64,000 bases of DNA from Saonia flava (lineage in GTDB: Bacteria; Bacteroidota; Bacteroidia; Flavobacteriales; Flavobacteriaceae). The position numbers and the translations under genes were made by a program. The stretch lies in contig NZ_JAATJJ010000001.1 of NCBI RefSeq assembly GCF_011927795.1, positions 1,923,062-1,987,061 on the forward strand, written 5' to 3'. The notes below the pieces were generated by a model. That model was not told where the DNA came from. It made no database searches and saw only the letters and a program-made list of their open reading frames with translations. Positions 44,621-53,229 of the stretch are shown piece after piece. Within the stretch, counting starts at the first letter, position 1; every line of letters begins with the position of its first letter.

Positions 44621-46300
44621 TTACCCTGCCATGCCCCATGGACTAAAAATCCACCATAGGATAAGCACTAGAACAATTAAAATAATAGTCAATATTATAT
44701 CTGTTGACCACTTAAGGCCTGTTCTTTTTGACTTTCTTTGAAAAGTGACCATTTCTAAAACATCATCCGGTTGCGGCTGACTCATTTTACTGACCAGCAT
44801 CAATACCACTGCACAAAATATAAACAAGAACAAGGCAAAATGTAAAAAATTAATTCCTAAAAACATTCCTAGTATAGAATCATTTTGTACAACTATGGTT
44901 CCTTCATTTTTAAGAAACTCCGTTACCAATCTAAAAATACCAATCCCAAAACCTGTCCATAATGCCACAATGGCTCCCCGTGCATTAATCCATTTATAAA
45001 GAAGCCCAAAAAGAAAAACCGCAGCTATTGGTGGAGAAATATAAGCTTGCACACTTTGTAGGTAATGAAAAATACCTCCTCCCATAAGTGATTTCATAAA
45101 AGGTATCCACCCCAAACTTACTATTACCAAGACAATGGTGGCCAGCTGGCCAAAACGGACCAAGTCCTTTTGAGATGCATTGGGCCTGTATTTTTGATAA
45201 AAATCTATGGTCAATAATGTGGAACTAGAATTAAAAGCTGAAGACAAAGAACTCATTAGAGCAGCTAACAATCCTGCAATGGCAAGACCTTTTAATCCCA
45301 TGGGAAGAAAACCATTGATCATGGCAGGTAAAGCCTGATCGGCATTCTCCATAGAAAAACTTATTTCTCCCTTTTGCAATAAAGCATATGCAATAACGCC
45401 AGGAATAAAAAATATAAAAACAGGTAATAATTTTAAATACCCAGCAAAAAGAGCGCCTTTTCTGGCATTACTTACATCTTTAGCCGATAAAGTTCGTTGC
45501 ACTATGTATTGATCCGTACACCAATACCAAATACCTAGGATAGGTGCTCCAAATAGCATTCCGGTCCATGGATATTCTGTGTCCAACATAGGTCTCCAAA
45601 GATTAAAAAACCGTTCAACAGGAGGGTTTTCTGGTAATTCCGAGGCTTGGGAAATAACCTGTATCATTTCATTCCACCCACCTAAATGGTGAAGCCCAAA
45701 CCACGTAACGGCAATCGTTCCTATTAAAAGTATAACAGCTTGAACCATATCCGTATATATGACCGCTTTTAGCCCACCCAATACGGTATAAAATCCAGTG
45801 GCAATAACAGTAATTATGGCTCCCGTCCAAAATGGCACCCCGATAGTTTCGAAAACCAAGGCTCCGGCAAAAATAATAAGAGAAATTTTTGTGATAACAT
45901 ATGCCAAAATTGAAATTACCGATAGATAACTCCTACAGGCTTTTGAATAACGTTTTTCCAGAAATTCTGGCATGGTATATACCCCTGTCCTTAAATAAAA
46001 AGGGACAAATACCCACCCTAAGAGAATTAAGACCAGTGCTGCAATAATTTCAAAATTGGCCATGGGCATATTTGCCCTTGCTCCTGCACCAGAAACACCC
46101 AAAATAATCTCCGAGCCTATATTGGAAGCAAATAAAGACGCGCCAACAACCAACCAACCTTGGTTCTTTCCTGCTAGGAAATAATCCACTGCCCCCTGAG
46201 ATTCCGATTTACTTCTAGAAGCCCATTGGGCAATCCAGAGAATTATTACAAAATAAAAAACAATAATGGCGATATCCCAAATGCCGAGGCTTGTTAACAT
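44621..46300 (-). CDS. Sodium:solute symporter (SSS family)
   Basis: A 559-residue inner-membrane symporter with about 14 helices. Family segments include ASLFASNIGSEIILGVSGAGA, the helix containing GGLKAVIYTDMVQAVILL (SSS signature), QYIVQRTLSAKD and LAALMSSLSSAFNSSSTLLTID with the Na+-site Ser residues. This branch resembles sodium/sugar symporters (SGLT-like). It lies between the PhyH-like gene (36-bp gap) and the SDR (22-bp gap), so it likely imports the substrate of the cassette. Confidence 0.93.
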   Translation of the reverse strand: MLTSLGIWDIAIIVFYFVIILWIAQWASRSKSESQGAVDYFLAGKNQGWLVVGASLFASNIGSEIILGVSGAGARANMPMANFEIIAALVLILLGWVFVPFYLRTGVYTMPEFLEKRYSKACRSYLSVISILAYVITKISLIIFAGALVFETIGVPFWTGAIITVIATGFYTVLGGLKAVIYTDMVQAVILLIGTIAVTWFGLHHLGGWNEMIQVISQASELPENPPVERFFNLWRPMLDTEYPWTGMLFGAPILGIWYWCTDQYIVQRTLSAKDVSNARKGALFAGYLKLLPVFIFFIPGVIAYALLQKGEISFSMENADQALPAMINGFLPMGLKGLAIAGLLAALMSSLSSAFNSSSTLLTIDFYQKYRPNASQKDLVRFGQLATIVLVIVSLGWIPFMKSLMGGGIFHYLQSVQAYISPPIAAVFLFGLLYKWINARGAIVALWTGFGIGIFRLVTEFLKNEGTIVVQNDSILGMFLGINFLHFALFLFIFCAVVLMLVSKMSQPQPDDVLEMVTFQRKSKRTGLKWSTDIILTIILIVLVLILWWIFSPWGMAG

Positions 46301-46336
46301 AGTTAGTGATCTGGTTATTAAAATCTTAAATTATAC

Positions 46337-47335
46337 TTACCAAGTTTTTGAACCAAGTAGTTTTTGGCCCAATTCCGATAATTCAGCAGTATCATATTTG
46401 GTCTGTTCCCAATTCCTAGGATCTCCTGGAAAAGCATAACCTTCTGGAGCGATGCGATTTTTCCATGAATTTACCCGCCACTCCCTTAATTCTTTGTTGT
46501 CTTCTTCTGCCGGCATCATGGAAATATATTGTGCCATACGAACTTTATCCTGAGATTTGTTTGGTCGAATTCCATGAGGTTCCGTACTATTAAAAATCAA
46601 CAAATCTCCTGCCTCCATTTTCACTTTTACAATTTTGTCCTGTAAATCGGATACATCTGGCTTAAAATGATCTCTATCCTCGGGTTGTGTTAATTTCCAT
46701 GAATCATAATTTCTATATAACCAGGGAATACATTGAAAACCACCCATATTTTCATCTGTTTGGTCCGCTAATGCCAAAACGCCCTGTACATTTTGAGGCC
46801 TTGTCTCTGGATCATAATCCCAATGGATGAATCCCTTATATTCATGCCCTGGACGCATAGGAAAATTTAAGTTGGCCCTATCTATGGTCACCCATAGCTT
46901 TTCTGTTCCCCATACATCTACAAAAGCATCATACACTTTTTGCATTTGCCGATTGTTCCATAAATGTTGATGGTTATAAACCTCCACCATTCCAGTGCCT
47001 GCTAATTCTTTCATTTGCATTTCTGCACGTGGAGGAGCGTACCAGGTTTCAATATCATTAGGGTCCTTTTCCTCAAATTCCCATAAAAAATCAGCAGTAG
47101 CTTGGACCTGTTCTTTTGGGACCGCATTTTTCACTACTATATATCCATTTTGTTTCCAAAATTCCCAATCTGTTTCACTTAAAACTCGCAAGGGTTTTCC
47201 ATTGGCACGTTCGTTCAAACTTATTTTACTGCTCGTAGCAGTTGATGGGTTCCCCGGAATATCTTCATGGCCCTTATTTGCCATTTCTAATTTAGTTTTC
47301 ATGCTTTCCAAGTTAATCCTATTTCTAGGGTTCAT
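46337..47335 (-). CDS. Phytanoyl-CoA dioxygenase (PhyH)-family protein
   Basis: A 332-residue Fe(II)/2-oxoglutarate oxygenase. The jelly-roll core spans about 60-310: WKQNGYIVVKNAVPKEQV, iron motif H-x-D in GFIHWDYD, distal His in STEPHGIRPNKSQD with the 2OG-binding Arg shortly after (RMAQY). No signal peptide; cytoplasmic. The family hydroxylates diverse small molecules; ectoine-hydroxylase and sugar- or amine-processing members exist, so the substrate is open. First gene of the PhyH-SSS-SDR run, divergent from an AraC regulator. Confidence 0.9.
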   Translation of the reverse strand: MNPRNRINLESMKTKLEMANKGHEDIPGNPSTATSSKISLNERANGKPLRVLSETDWEFWKQNGYIVVKNAVPKEQVQATADFLWEFEEKDPNDIETWYAPPRAEMQMKELAGTGMVEVYNHQHLWNNRQMQKVYDAFVDVWGTEKLWVTIDRANLNFPMRPGHEYKGFIHWDYDPETRPQNVQGVLALADQTDENMGGFQCIPWLYRNYDSWKLTQPEDRDHFKPDVSDLQDKIVKVKMEAGDLLIFNSTEPHGIRPNKSQDKVRMAQYISMMPAEEDNKELREWRVNSWKNRIAPEGYAFPGDPRNWEQTKYDTAELSELGQKLLGSKTW

Positions 47336-47465
47336 ACTATTTATGATAATGTAAAAGTAAATTTCATACTACTTATCCTTACCCTTGATATTGACCATTA
47401 TTTGCATTATTTTGATTTTTTTTGTACTATAATTCTATATTATGGTAATTTAGTTAAAATTTAAG

Positions 47466-48314
47466 GTGAGAATCCAGTTAGAAAACATAAGTCCAGATAG
47501 TAAAAGTTCATTCAGGCTATTGCACAACCCAAGGCTCAACCATTTGTTTTTTTGGCATATACATCCAGAGTATGAACTAGTATATATAGAAGGGGCAAAC
47601 GGTACTCGCCATGTAGGCAGCCACATAGCCCAGTATAAAGAAAGCGACCTAGTTCTTATAGGATCCAATATCCCACACCTTAATTTTGACTATGGTATAC
47701 AAACAGATTATAAAAAAGAAGTATTACATATTAACCCAACGTTTAAAAACAATGTATTTAATGAGATTTCTGAACTGTCAGAAATATTCCAGCTATTTGA
47801 AAGATCACAACATGGCATTGCCTTTACAGGTCTCACTAAAGCAATTGTAGGGGAACGATTAAAAAAACTTCACGCTTTAACACCATTTCAACAATTTTTA
47901 GAAATACTTAATATTTTTGAAATTCTATCAACTAGTGATGAGTTTTTTTTGCTCCACGATAATCCAGTGGTAAACAAATACAACAAAAAAGAGCAAGAAC
48001 GATTGCGGAAAGTTTATGGTTTTATTGATGAACATTACCAAAGAAAAATTGAGGTTGATGAAGTGGCGGCTCTTTGCAATTTAGGAAAATCGGCATTTTG
48101 TAGGTACTTTAAAAAAGCAACTGGAAGTACCTTTATCGAGTTTTTGAATCAATATAGAATAGGTCAGGCAAAACGATTATTGTTAATGGGTAAAAATGTA
48201 AGCGAAACCTGTTATGAATGTGGTTTCGAAGGTCTTTCTTATTTTAATAGGACCTTTAAGAAGGTAGTTGGTGAAAATCCTTCCAAATTCAAGAAAAAGA
48301 TTTTAAATAGTTAA
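47466..48314 (+). CDS. AraC-family transcriptional regulator
   Basis: A 282-residue regulator with a GTG start at 47466. An N-terminal cupin sensor (about 20-150; FFWHIHPEYELVYIEGANGTRHVGSH) and a C-terminal double HTH (about 180-282) with IEVDEVAALCNLGKSAFCRYFK and VSETCYECGFEGLSYFNRTF. The cupin probably binds the imported substrate or a product. It is divergent from the PhyH-SSS-SDR genes over 130 bp and most likely controls them. Confidence 0.92.
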   Translation: MRIQLENISPDSKSSFRLLHNPRLNHLFFWHIHPEYELVYIEGANGTRHVGSHIAQYKESDLVLIGSNIPHLNFDYGIQTDYKKEVLHINPTFKNNVFNEISELSEIFQLFERSQHGIAFTGLTKAIVGERLKKLHALTPFQQFLEILNIFEILSTSDEFFLLHDNPVVNKYNKKEQERLRKVYGFIDEHYQRKIEVDEVAALCNLGKSAFCRYFKKATGSTFIEFLNQYRIGQAKRLLLMGKNVSETCYECGFEGLSYFNRTFKKVVGENPSKFKKKILNS

Positions 48315-48316
48315 AT

Positions 48317-48355
48317 AAAAAAACCGCCTCGAATATAAAATTTCGCGACGGTTTT
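48317..48355 (-). terminator. Intrinsic terminator of candidate small RNA B
   Basis: Stem AAAACCG/CGGTTTT with further CGAA/TTCG pairing inside. The seven-T run is on the minus strand, where no protein gene lies upstream; on the plus strand it is followed by CAAC. The AraC gene ends only 3 bp before it. Confidence 0.75.
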
Positions 48356-48423
48356 CAACTAAATAACCAACCAATACCCGTTAGTCGTATAAAACATATA
48401 TTCCTAACTTTCATTTATTAAAA
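48317..48423 (-). ncRNA. Candidate small RNA B (shared 16-nt box plus terminator)
   Basis: Predicted transcript of about 105 nt in the AraC-gpsA gap, where the minus strand has no upstream gene. On the minus strand: a 5' hairpin with GTTAG/CTAAC ends, box TTGGTTGGTTATTTAG (48374-48359, identical to that in small RNA A), then the terminator hairpin with T run. A TATATTTG box at 48429-48436 with TTG 15 nt upstream would start it. No reading frame. Same order of elements and length as RNA A, but different flanking and terminator sequences, so it is not a simple duplication. Confidence 0.6.
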
Positions 48424-48428
48424 TATTT

Positions 48429-48436
48429 CAAATATA
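48429..48436 (-). promoter_or_regulatory. Candidate promoter of small RNA B
   Basis: TATATTTG, an exact TAnnTTTG match, with TTG 15 nt further upstream. Spacing resembles the small RNA A promoter. Confidence 0.45.
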
Positions 48437-48506
48437 GTAAGAAAATAATTACAATCTATATATTTCAATATATCCCTCCATTCTTAATAATAGCCCTTTT
48501 TTTAAT

Positions 48507-48514
48507 TACTTTTG
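48507..48514 (+). promoter_or_regulatory. Candidate minus-7 box of gpsA
   Basis: TACTTTTG, an exact TAnnTTTG match 20 bp before the gpsA ATG, predicting a leader of roughly 13 nt. Confidence 0.45.
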
Positions 48515-48533
48515 GTATGGATAACTTTTATCA

Positions 48534-49535
48534 ATGAATAAACAATTGGAGTTTGCGGTCTTAGGTGGTGGTAGTTGGGCAACCGCTTTGGTTAAAATAC
48601 TTACTGAAAATTTAAGACAGGTAACATGGTATATGCGCAATGAAGATGCTTTGAACCACATAAAAATTGAAAAACATAACCCCAACTATTTAAGCTCTGT
48701 AGAATTTAGTACAGATCAACTAAATTTAACAAGCGACATTAATACTGCCGTAAAACATGCAGATATATTGATTTTTGCAATTCCTTCTGCATTTTTGGAA
48801 ACCGAATTAAAAAAATTATCTGTTTCCCTTAAAGATAAAATCATTTTTTCTGCAATTAAAGGTATCGTTCCAGAAACGGGACTAATTGTTGGCGAGCATT
48901 TCAATGAAGTATATGACATTCCCTTTGAAAACATTGGCGTTATAACAGGTCCTTGTCACGCAGAAGAAGTTGCCCTTGAACGCTTGTCTTATCTAACCAT
49001 TGCTTGCACAGACAAAACAAAGGCCGAATTGGTTGCTAAAAATTTAAGAGGTGATTATATAAAGACCAAAATATCTGATGATATTGTTGGTACGGAATAT
49101 GCTGCAATGCTCAAAAATATTTATGCCATTGCAGCTGGCATAGCCCATGGATTAGGTTATGGGGATAATTTTCAAAGTGTGCTTATGAGCAATGCCATAA
49201 GAGAAATGAAACGGTTTATCGGACGCGTGCATAAAATGAAGCGAAATATTAACAACTCTGCTTATTTAGGCGACCTTTTGGTAACGGGCTACTCAACTTT
49301 TAGTAGGAATAGAATGTTTGGAAACATGATAGGTAAAGGTTATACCGTGAAAAGCGCCATGATGGAAATGAGTATGGTAGCTGAAGGGTACTATGCAACT
49401 AAAAGTGCACATCTTTTAAACCAAAAACATAAAAAGAAATCCAAAACACCTATAATTGATGCGGTATATAAAATACTATACGAGAACAAATCTCCAAAAA
49501 AAATATTTATACAACTTACGGATCAACTAAATTAA
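48534..49535 (+). CDS. gpsA: Glycerol-3-phosphate dehydrogenase [NAD(P)+]
   Basis: A 333-residue cytoplasmic enzyme reducing dihydroxyacetone phosphate to sn-glycerol 3-phosphate for phospholipid synthesis. N-terminal Rossmann motif FAVLGGGSWATALVKIL, then FAIPSAFLE, FSAIKGIVPETG, VITGPCHAEEVA, and the catalytic Lys region EYAAMLKNIYAIAAGIAHGLGYGDN. Length fits. Its 3' end overlaps that of glpD by 4 bp, so the synthetic and degradative G3P enzymes face each other. Confidence 0.96.
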   Translation: MNKQLEFAVLGGGSWATALVKILTENLRQVTWYMRNEDALNHIKIEKHNPNYLSSVEFSTDQLNLTSDINTAVKHADILIFAIPSAFLETELKKLSVSLKDKIIFSAIKGIVPETGLIVGEHFNEVYDIPFENIGVITGPCHAEEVALERLSYLTIACTDKTKAELVAKNLRGDYIKTKISDDIVGTEYAAMLKNIYAIAAGIAHGLGYGDNFQSVLMSNAIREMKRFIGRVHKMKRNINNSAYLGDLLVTGYSTFSRNRMFGNMIGKGYTVKSAMMEMSMVAEGYYATKSAHLLNQKHKKKSKTPIIDAVYKILYENKSPKKIFIQLTDQLN

Positions 49536-51199
49536 GTTCGTCTTATAGAAAAATTGGAGTGCTCCTCAATTGTTTCTTCCAATTCCTTTTTATACACACC
49601 TATTGTAGAGTCTTCCAGTTTAAATATTATTTTAAACTCTTCCAGAACGGGGTCGATTAATTTTTTAATATTTTCTATATCAAAATAAAGCCTACCAGTT
49701 CTTCTTACGAAAAAGTCCATTGGAGTTAAAACCAATTCATAATCTATACCAAAATGAAGCTCGGCCTTTGCCATTTTAATATATATGTCCTTTTCCTTAA
49801 TTGAGTTAAAGAATTCCAAAACTGTTTCCGTTTGCTTTCCATATGTAGTGACCAAGAACCATGCGTCATATTCTGTAAAACCGTACTCTTTTATTCTTTC
49901 AAATATTTCGGTAATGTATTTTTTTACGTGTTTGTATTTTTTAAAATCGTTTCCACACAATGGGATTTTGTCCGTAGTGCAAGGTTTTAGTTCCATTTCA
50001 TAATCTTCCTTAATTCTTTTGGAAATTAGGTCAACAGTACGTTCTGCCATTTTTCTATAACCTGTAAGTTTTCCTCCTGCAATACTAATCAGTCCCGTAT
50101 CGGAAACAAATATCTCGTCCTTTCTAGAAAGTTCAGATGCAGATTTTCCTTCTTCGTGAATCAAAGGCCGTAACCCTGCCCAAGAAGAAATAATATCGCT
50201 CATCTCAAGATTAATTTCAGGAAACATATTGTTTACCGCAGATATCAGGTATATAGCATCGGCCATATCTACTGTAATCTTATTTTTATTCTGTGCATAA
50301 TTTGTATCAGTAGTTCCAATGTATGTCACATTCCCTCTTGGTATGGCAAACATCATACGCCCGTCTGGGATATCAAAATAAACAGATTGCTTTACCGGTA
50401 ATTTTTTATGTGGAAAAACCAAATGCACCCCTTTTGTTAAATGCAATCTCTTTCCTTGGTTAGATTTATTTACTGTTCGCAACTCATCTACCCAAGGACC
50501 TGCTGCATTGATAACATACTTGGAGTTGATATTGAGTTCTAGACCAGAAACAACATCAATTGCTTTAACACCTGCTACAATTTCGTCTTTATAAATAAAA
50601 TCATTGACTTGTATATAATTTAAAGCAACAACACCATATTTAAGGCTTGTTTTTATGTTCTCAATGGTCAATCTTGCATCATCTGTTCTGTATTCTGCAT
50701 AATACCCAGCACCCTTTAATATCTTCTTTGGCAGCAAGGGTTCTAATTTAAGGGCTTCTTTTTTTTCAAGCATTTTTCTTTGGTCATCACCTTCTACCTG
50801 GGCCAAAATATCATACACCTTAAGACCTATGGATGTCAACCACTTTCCATATGAACCATGTTCTATTAATGGTAGTAACATTTTTTCGGGCAAGACCAAA
50901 TGGGGTGCCAATTTATGTACAATAGCCCGCTCAGAACCTACTTCCTTTACAAGCCAAAAATCGAACTGTTTTAAATAACGTAATCCTCCATGGATAAGTT
51001 TGGTAGATTTACTACTAGTTCCAGATGCAAAATCGCCCTTTTCTACCAAAGCAACTTTTAAACCCCTTGAGGCTGCATCCAAAGCAATTCCACCTCCAGT
51101 AATTCCACCGCCAATAACAACAAGGTCATAAACATCCCTTGAGAGTTTCTGAATATTTTTCTCCCTATCTAAGTTTGAAAACCTAATATTTTCTTTCAT
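49532..51199 (-). CDS. glpD: FAD-dependent glycerol-3-phosphate dehydrogenase
   Basis: A 555-residue membrane-associated flavoenzyme oxidising glycerol 3-phosphate to dihydroxyacetone phosphate and passing electrons to quinone. FAD-binding YDLVVIGGGITGGGIALDAASRGLKVALVE; GTSSKSTKLIHGGLRYLKQ; FAIPRGNVTYIGTTD; and SWAGLRPLIHEEGKSASELSRKDEI. A GlpD C-terminal helical domain completes it. No glycerol kinase or facilitator is adjacent. Starts within an ATGA overlap with the ABM-domain gene, suggesting coupled translation. Confidence 0.95.
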   Translation of the reverse strand: MKENIRFSNLDREKNIQKLSRDVYDLVVIGGGITGGGIALDAASRGLKVALVEKGDFASGTSSKSTKLIHGGLRYLKQFDFWLVKEVGSERAIVHKLAPHLVLPEKMLLPLIEHGSYGKWLTSIGLKVYDILAQVEGDDQRKMLEKKEALKLEPLLPKKILKGAGYYAEYRTDDARLTIENIKTSLKYGVVALNYIQVNDFIYKDEIVAGVKAIDVVSGLELNINSKYVINAAGPWVDELRTVNKSNQGKRLHLTKGVHLVFPHKKLPVKQSVYFDIPDGRMMFAIPRGNVTYIGTTDTNYAQNKNKITVDMADAIYLISAVNNMFPEINLEMSDIISSWAGLRPLIHEEGKSASELSRKDEIFVSDTGLISIAGGKLTGYRKMAERTVDLISKRIKEDYEMELKPCTTDKIPLCGNDFKKYKHVKKYITEIFERIKEYGFTEYDAWFLVTTYGKQTETVLEFFNSIKEKDIYIKMAKAELHFGIDYELVLTPMDFFVRRTGRLYFDIENIKKLIDPVLEEFKIIFKLEDSTIGVYKKELEETIEEHSNFSIRRT

Positions 51200-51516
51200 T
51201 CAGCTTCAGATTTAACGAACTCATATTCCCGTTCTACCAGACAGATCCTTGTTTTGTACCATGTGTACCAATCCTTTTTGCCTCTATCCTGTGCAAATTT
51301 ATGACTCACGTTGGCTTTCCATTTGGCAATATCATCCAAGGTTTCCCAATAACTTATACTTATTCCAATTTCATCGCGAGCGCTTTCAAAATCAATAAAA
51401 CCAGGCTGTAATCTTGCCAAATCTTCCATTTGTTGCGCCATTTCTGCATACCCATCATCCAAATTTGTTCTTGTATTGGTGAAAATTACAGCATAATAAG
51501 ATTTAGTATTGCCCAT
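51196..51516 (-). CDS. Antibiotic biosynthesis monooxygenase (ABM)-domain protein
   Basis: A 106-residue ferredoxin-like-fold protein (ABM domain; YAVIFTNTRTNLDDGYAEMAQQM, QPGFIDFESARDEIGISISYWE, WKAN). Members include cofactor-free monooxygenases and heme-degrading enzymes; the heme-binding residues of IsdG types cannot be confirmed. It overlaps the glpD start by 4 bp and follows a hypothetical gene by 1 bp, so the three are one operon. Confidence 0.88.
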   Translation of the reverse strand: MGNTKSYYAVIFTNTRTNLDDGYAEMAQQMEDLARLQPGFIDFESARDEIGISISYWETLDDIAKWKANVSHKFAQDRGKKDWYTWYKTRICLVEREYEFVKSEAE

Positions 51517-51517
51517 A

Positions 51518-51874
51518 TCAATCTATATATTCTTTTTCAATAAAATAATTGACCAAGGCCTCTTTCATCAATACACTTTGTTCCCCTGCCTTTAAAGCAG
51601 GTAATTCTTGCCTTACCTTATAATGTGGCCATTTTTCATCATCGAAAAAATCAAACTCATAATAGCCATAGGGTTCCAATAATCTACATATGGCAATGTG
51701 CATTAAGTTTAATTTTTCATCCTTCTTGTATTTCTTGTGGTACTGTCCCAATTCTTGAACGCCCACAAGATAGATAATGGCATCCAACTCCAATATGTCG
51801 CCATCGGAAAACTGACCCGACAGCTTCTCAACAAGCTCTTCCCATCTTTCTTTTAACTGTATATCTCTCGCCAC
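51518..51874 (-). CDS. Conserved hypothetical protein of the glpD operon
   Basis: 118 residues from a GTG at 51874 (VARDIQLKERWEELVEKLSG). A longer frame from a TTG at 51931 (137 residues) would run into the CvpA promoter, so the GTG is preferred, but this choice is uncertain. The protein is helical with YLVGVQELGQYHKKYKKDEKLNLMHIAICRLLEPYGYYEFDFFDDEKWPHYKV as its most conserved-looking stretch (residues about 35-90). No known domain recognised. First gene before ABM and glpD. Confidence 0.75.
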   Translation of the reverse strand: MARDIQLKERWEELVEKLSGQFSDGDILELDAIIYLVGVQELGQYHKKYKKDEKLNLMHIAICRLLEPYGYYEFDFFDDEKWPHYKVRQELPALKAGEQSVLMKEALVNYFIEKEYID

Positions 51875-51918
51875 TTTTATACTTTTTGAATCCTTTTCAA
51901 AGGTACAAATCAAAGTTC

Positions 51919-51926
51919 TATATTTG
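51919..51926 (+). promoter_or_regulatory. Candidate minus-7 box of the cvpA-like gene
   Basis: TATATTTG, an exact TAnnTTTG match 17 bp before the ATG at 51943, predicting a leader of about 11 nt. It supports that ATG over the in-frame start at 51886. Confidence 0.5.
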
Positions 51927-51942
51927 CCCAAAAGAATTTGGC

Positions 51943-52443
51943 ATGAACATAATGGATATCATTTTAGGTGTGGTTCTTATTTGGGGGCTATACAAAGGTT
52001 TTAAAAATGGGCTTTTGATTGAGGTTGCCGCCATACTTGCCCTTATTGCCGGTATTTATGGGGCTATCCATTTCTCGTATATTGCCGGAGATTACCTTTC
52101 CAGAAACATGCAATGGAATGAGCGTTACATTAATACAACTGCATTCATTATTACTTTTATCATCATTGTAATTGCTGTGCATTTTGCTGGAAAATTGCTT
52201 ACCAAAGTTGCCAATATTGTTTTGTTAGGAGCTATCAACAAAATTGCCGGAGCATTATTTGGCGCTCTCAAAGTCGCCGTTATCCTTGGCGCCGTTCTCA
52301 TCTTTTTTGACCGATTAAACAACACACTATCCATAGTTTCAGAAGACACAAAAAAAGAATCTATTCTATACGAACCAGTAAAAGAAATTGGAGCTTTTGT
52401 TTTTAGTAAAGTATTAAAAAACAAAGAGGATGAAGAGGGTTGA
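51943..52443 (+). CDS. CvpA-family membrane protein
   Basis: 166 residues from the ATG at 51943. Four hydrophobic helices (about 5-22, 27-47, 65-85, 100-125) in the CvpA/colicin V production arrangement: MDIILGVVLIWGLYKGFKNGLLIEVAAILALIAG, then FAGKLLTKVANIVLLGAINKIAGALFGALKVAVILG. The gene is named for a role in colicin V production in E. coli; its cellular function is envelope-related and poorly known. Divergent from the glpD operon. Confidence 0.9.
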   Translation: MNIMDIILGVVLIWGLYKGFKNGLLIEVAAILALIAGIYGAIHFSYIAGDYLSRNMQWNERYINTTAFIITFIIIVIAVHFAGKLLTKVANIVLLGAINKIAGALFGALKVAVILGAVLIFFDRLNNTLSIVSEDTKKESILYEPVKEIGAFVFSKVLKNKEDEEG

Positions 52444-52597
52444 TTTCTAATCTCTAATTCTGGAATATCTCATTATAAAACAAATACCGTTTATCGTCTT
52501 TTTTTGCATATTATAGTCTAATATGTGCACATTGTCGAAAAAAAAGATGGCTATGTCGAGCGGCTCAATTTTTTTTTAATATTTGTTGTAACGGACA

Positions 52598-52634
52598 GGT
52601 ATACACCTATATACCTTTTGAGTTCCCCAACTCA
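52598..52634 (+). promoter_or_regulatory. Two small palindromes before the CAP-domain gene
   Basis: GGTATA-N6-TATACC (52598-52615) and TGAGTT-CCCC-AACTCA (52619-52634) lie 35-70 bp upstream of the ATG at 52669. They may be an operator and a leader hairpin; no regulator is identified. Confidence 0.25.
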
Positions 52635-52668
52635 GTATTGACTTTCCTACTTACAAATAGAACATTAT

Positions 52669-53151
52669 ATGAAAATGAGATTGCACTATGCTATCCTTGT
52701 TTTATTTGTAATTATTTTATGCTCTTGTACAAAAGAGCCTTTGGATGATGCAAATACGATAAGCGTTGAAGCAGTAAATGTTACGGCAGCAGAATCAGAA
52801 TTATTGACCATTGTAAATGACCATAGAAACACGCTAGGTCAAAATTCCTTGGACTTTAGTGAGGTGGCTTACGAATATGCCAATTTGCACACGGATTATA
52901 TGATTTCTGTTGGTGCTATTAATCATAATAATTTTGATTCTAGAGCTTCTAAAATTATAGCGGAAGTAAATGCTAAATTGGTGGCTGAAAATGTTGCCAA
53001 GGATTATTCTTCTGCATTGGAAGCTTTTGAAAGTTGGTTAAATAGCGCTGACCACCGCAAAACAATGGAAGGAGATTTTACCCATACCGCCGTTAGTGTA
53101 AAGAAGAATTCAGAAGGAAAACTATATTTCACACAATTGTTCTACCGATAA
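52669..53151 (+). CDS. CAP/SCP-domain lipoprotein
   Basis: A 160-residue surface or periplasmic protein. MKMRLHYAILVLFVIILCSC gives a lipoprotein signal with Cys20. The CAP domain (about 40-160) has LLTIVNDHRNTLGQNSLDF, YANLHTDYMI, AENVAKDYSSALEAFESWLNSADHRKTMEGDFTHTAVSV, the usual order including the H/E cavity residues. CAP proteins bind lipids, carbohydrates or act in stress; role here unknown. Single gene with its own promoter region. Confidence 0.9.
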   Translation: MKMRLHYAILVLFVIILCSCTKEPLDDANTISVEAVNVTAAESELLTIVNDHRNTLGQNSLDFSEVAYEYANLHTDYMISVGAINHNNFDSRASKIIAEVNAKLVAENVAKDYSSALEAFESWLNSADHRKTMEGDFTHTAVSVKKNSEGKLYFTQLFYR

Positions 53152-53229
53152 AAAAGAATCCTTTAAGCCGTTTTCTTTTCTTAAATTTGATTGTTTGGTT
53201 CTTACCAAGAATGTCAAAAAGTAAAGATT

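Noticed and set aside
52503-52562. Very short frames in the gap before the CAP-domain gene
   Set aside because: Eighteen codons of low-complexity sequence with no support from signals.
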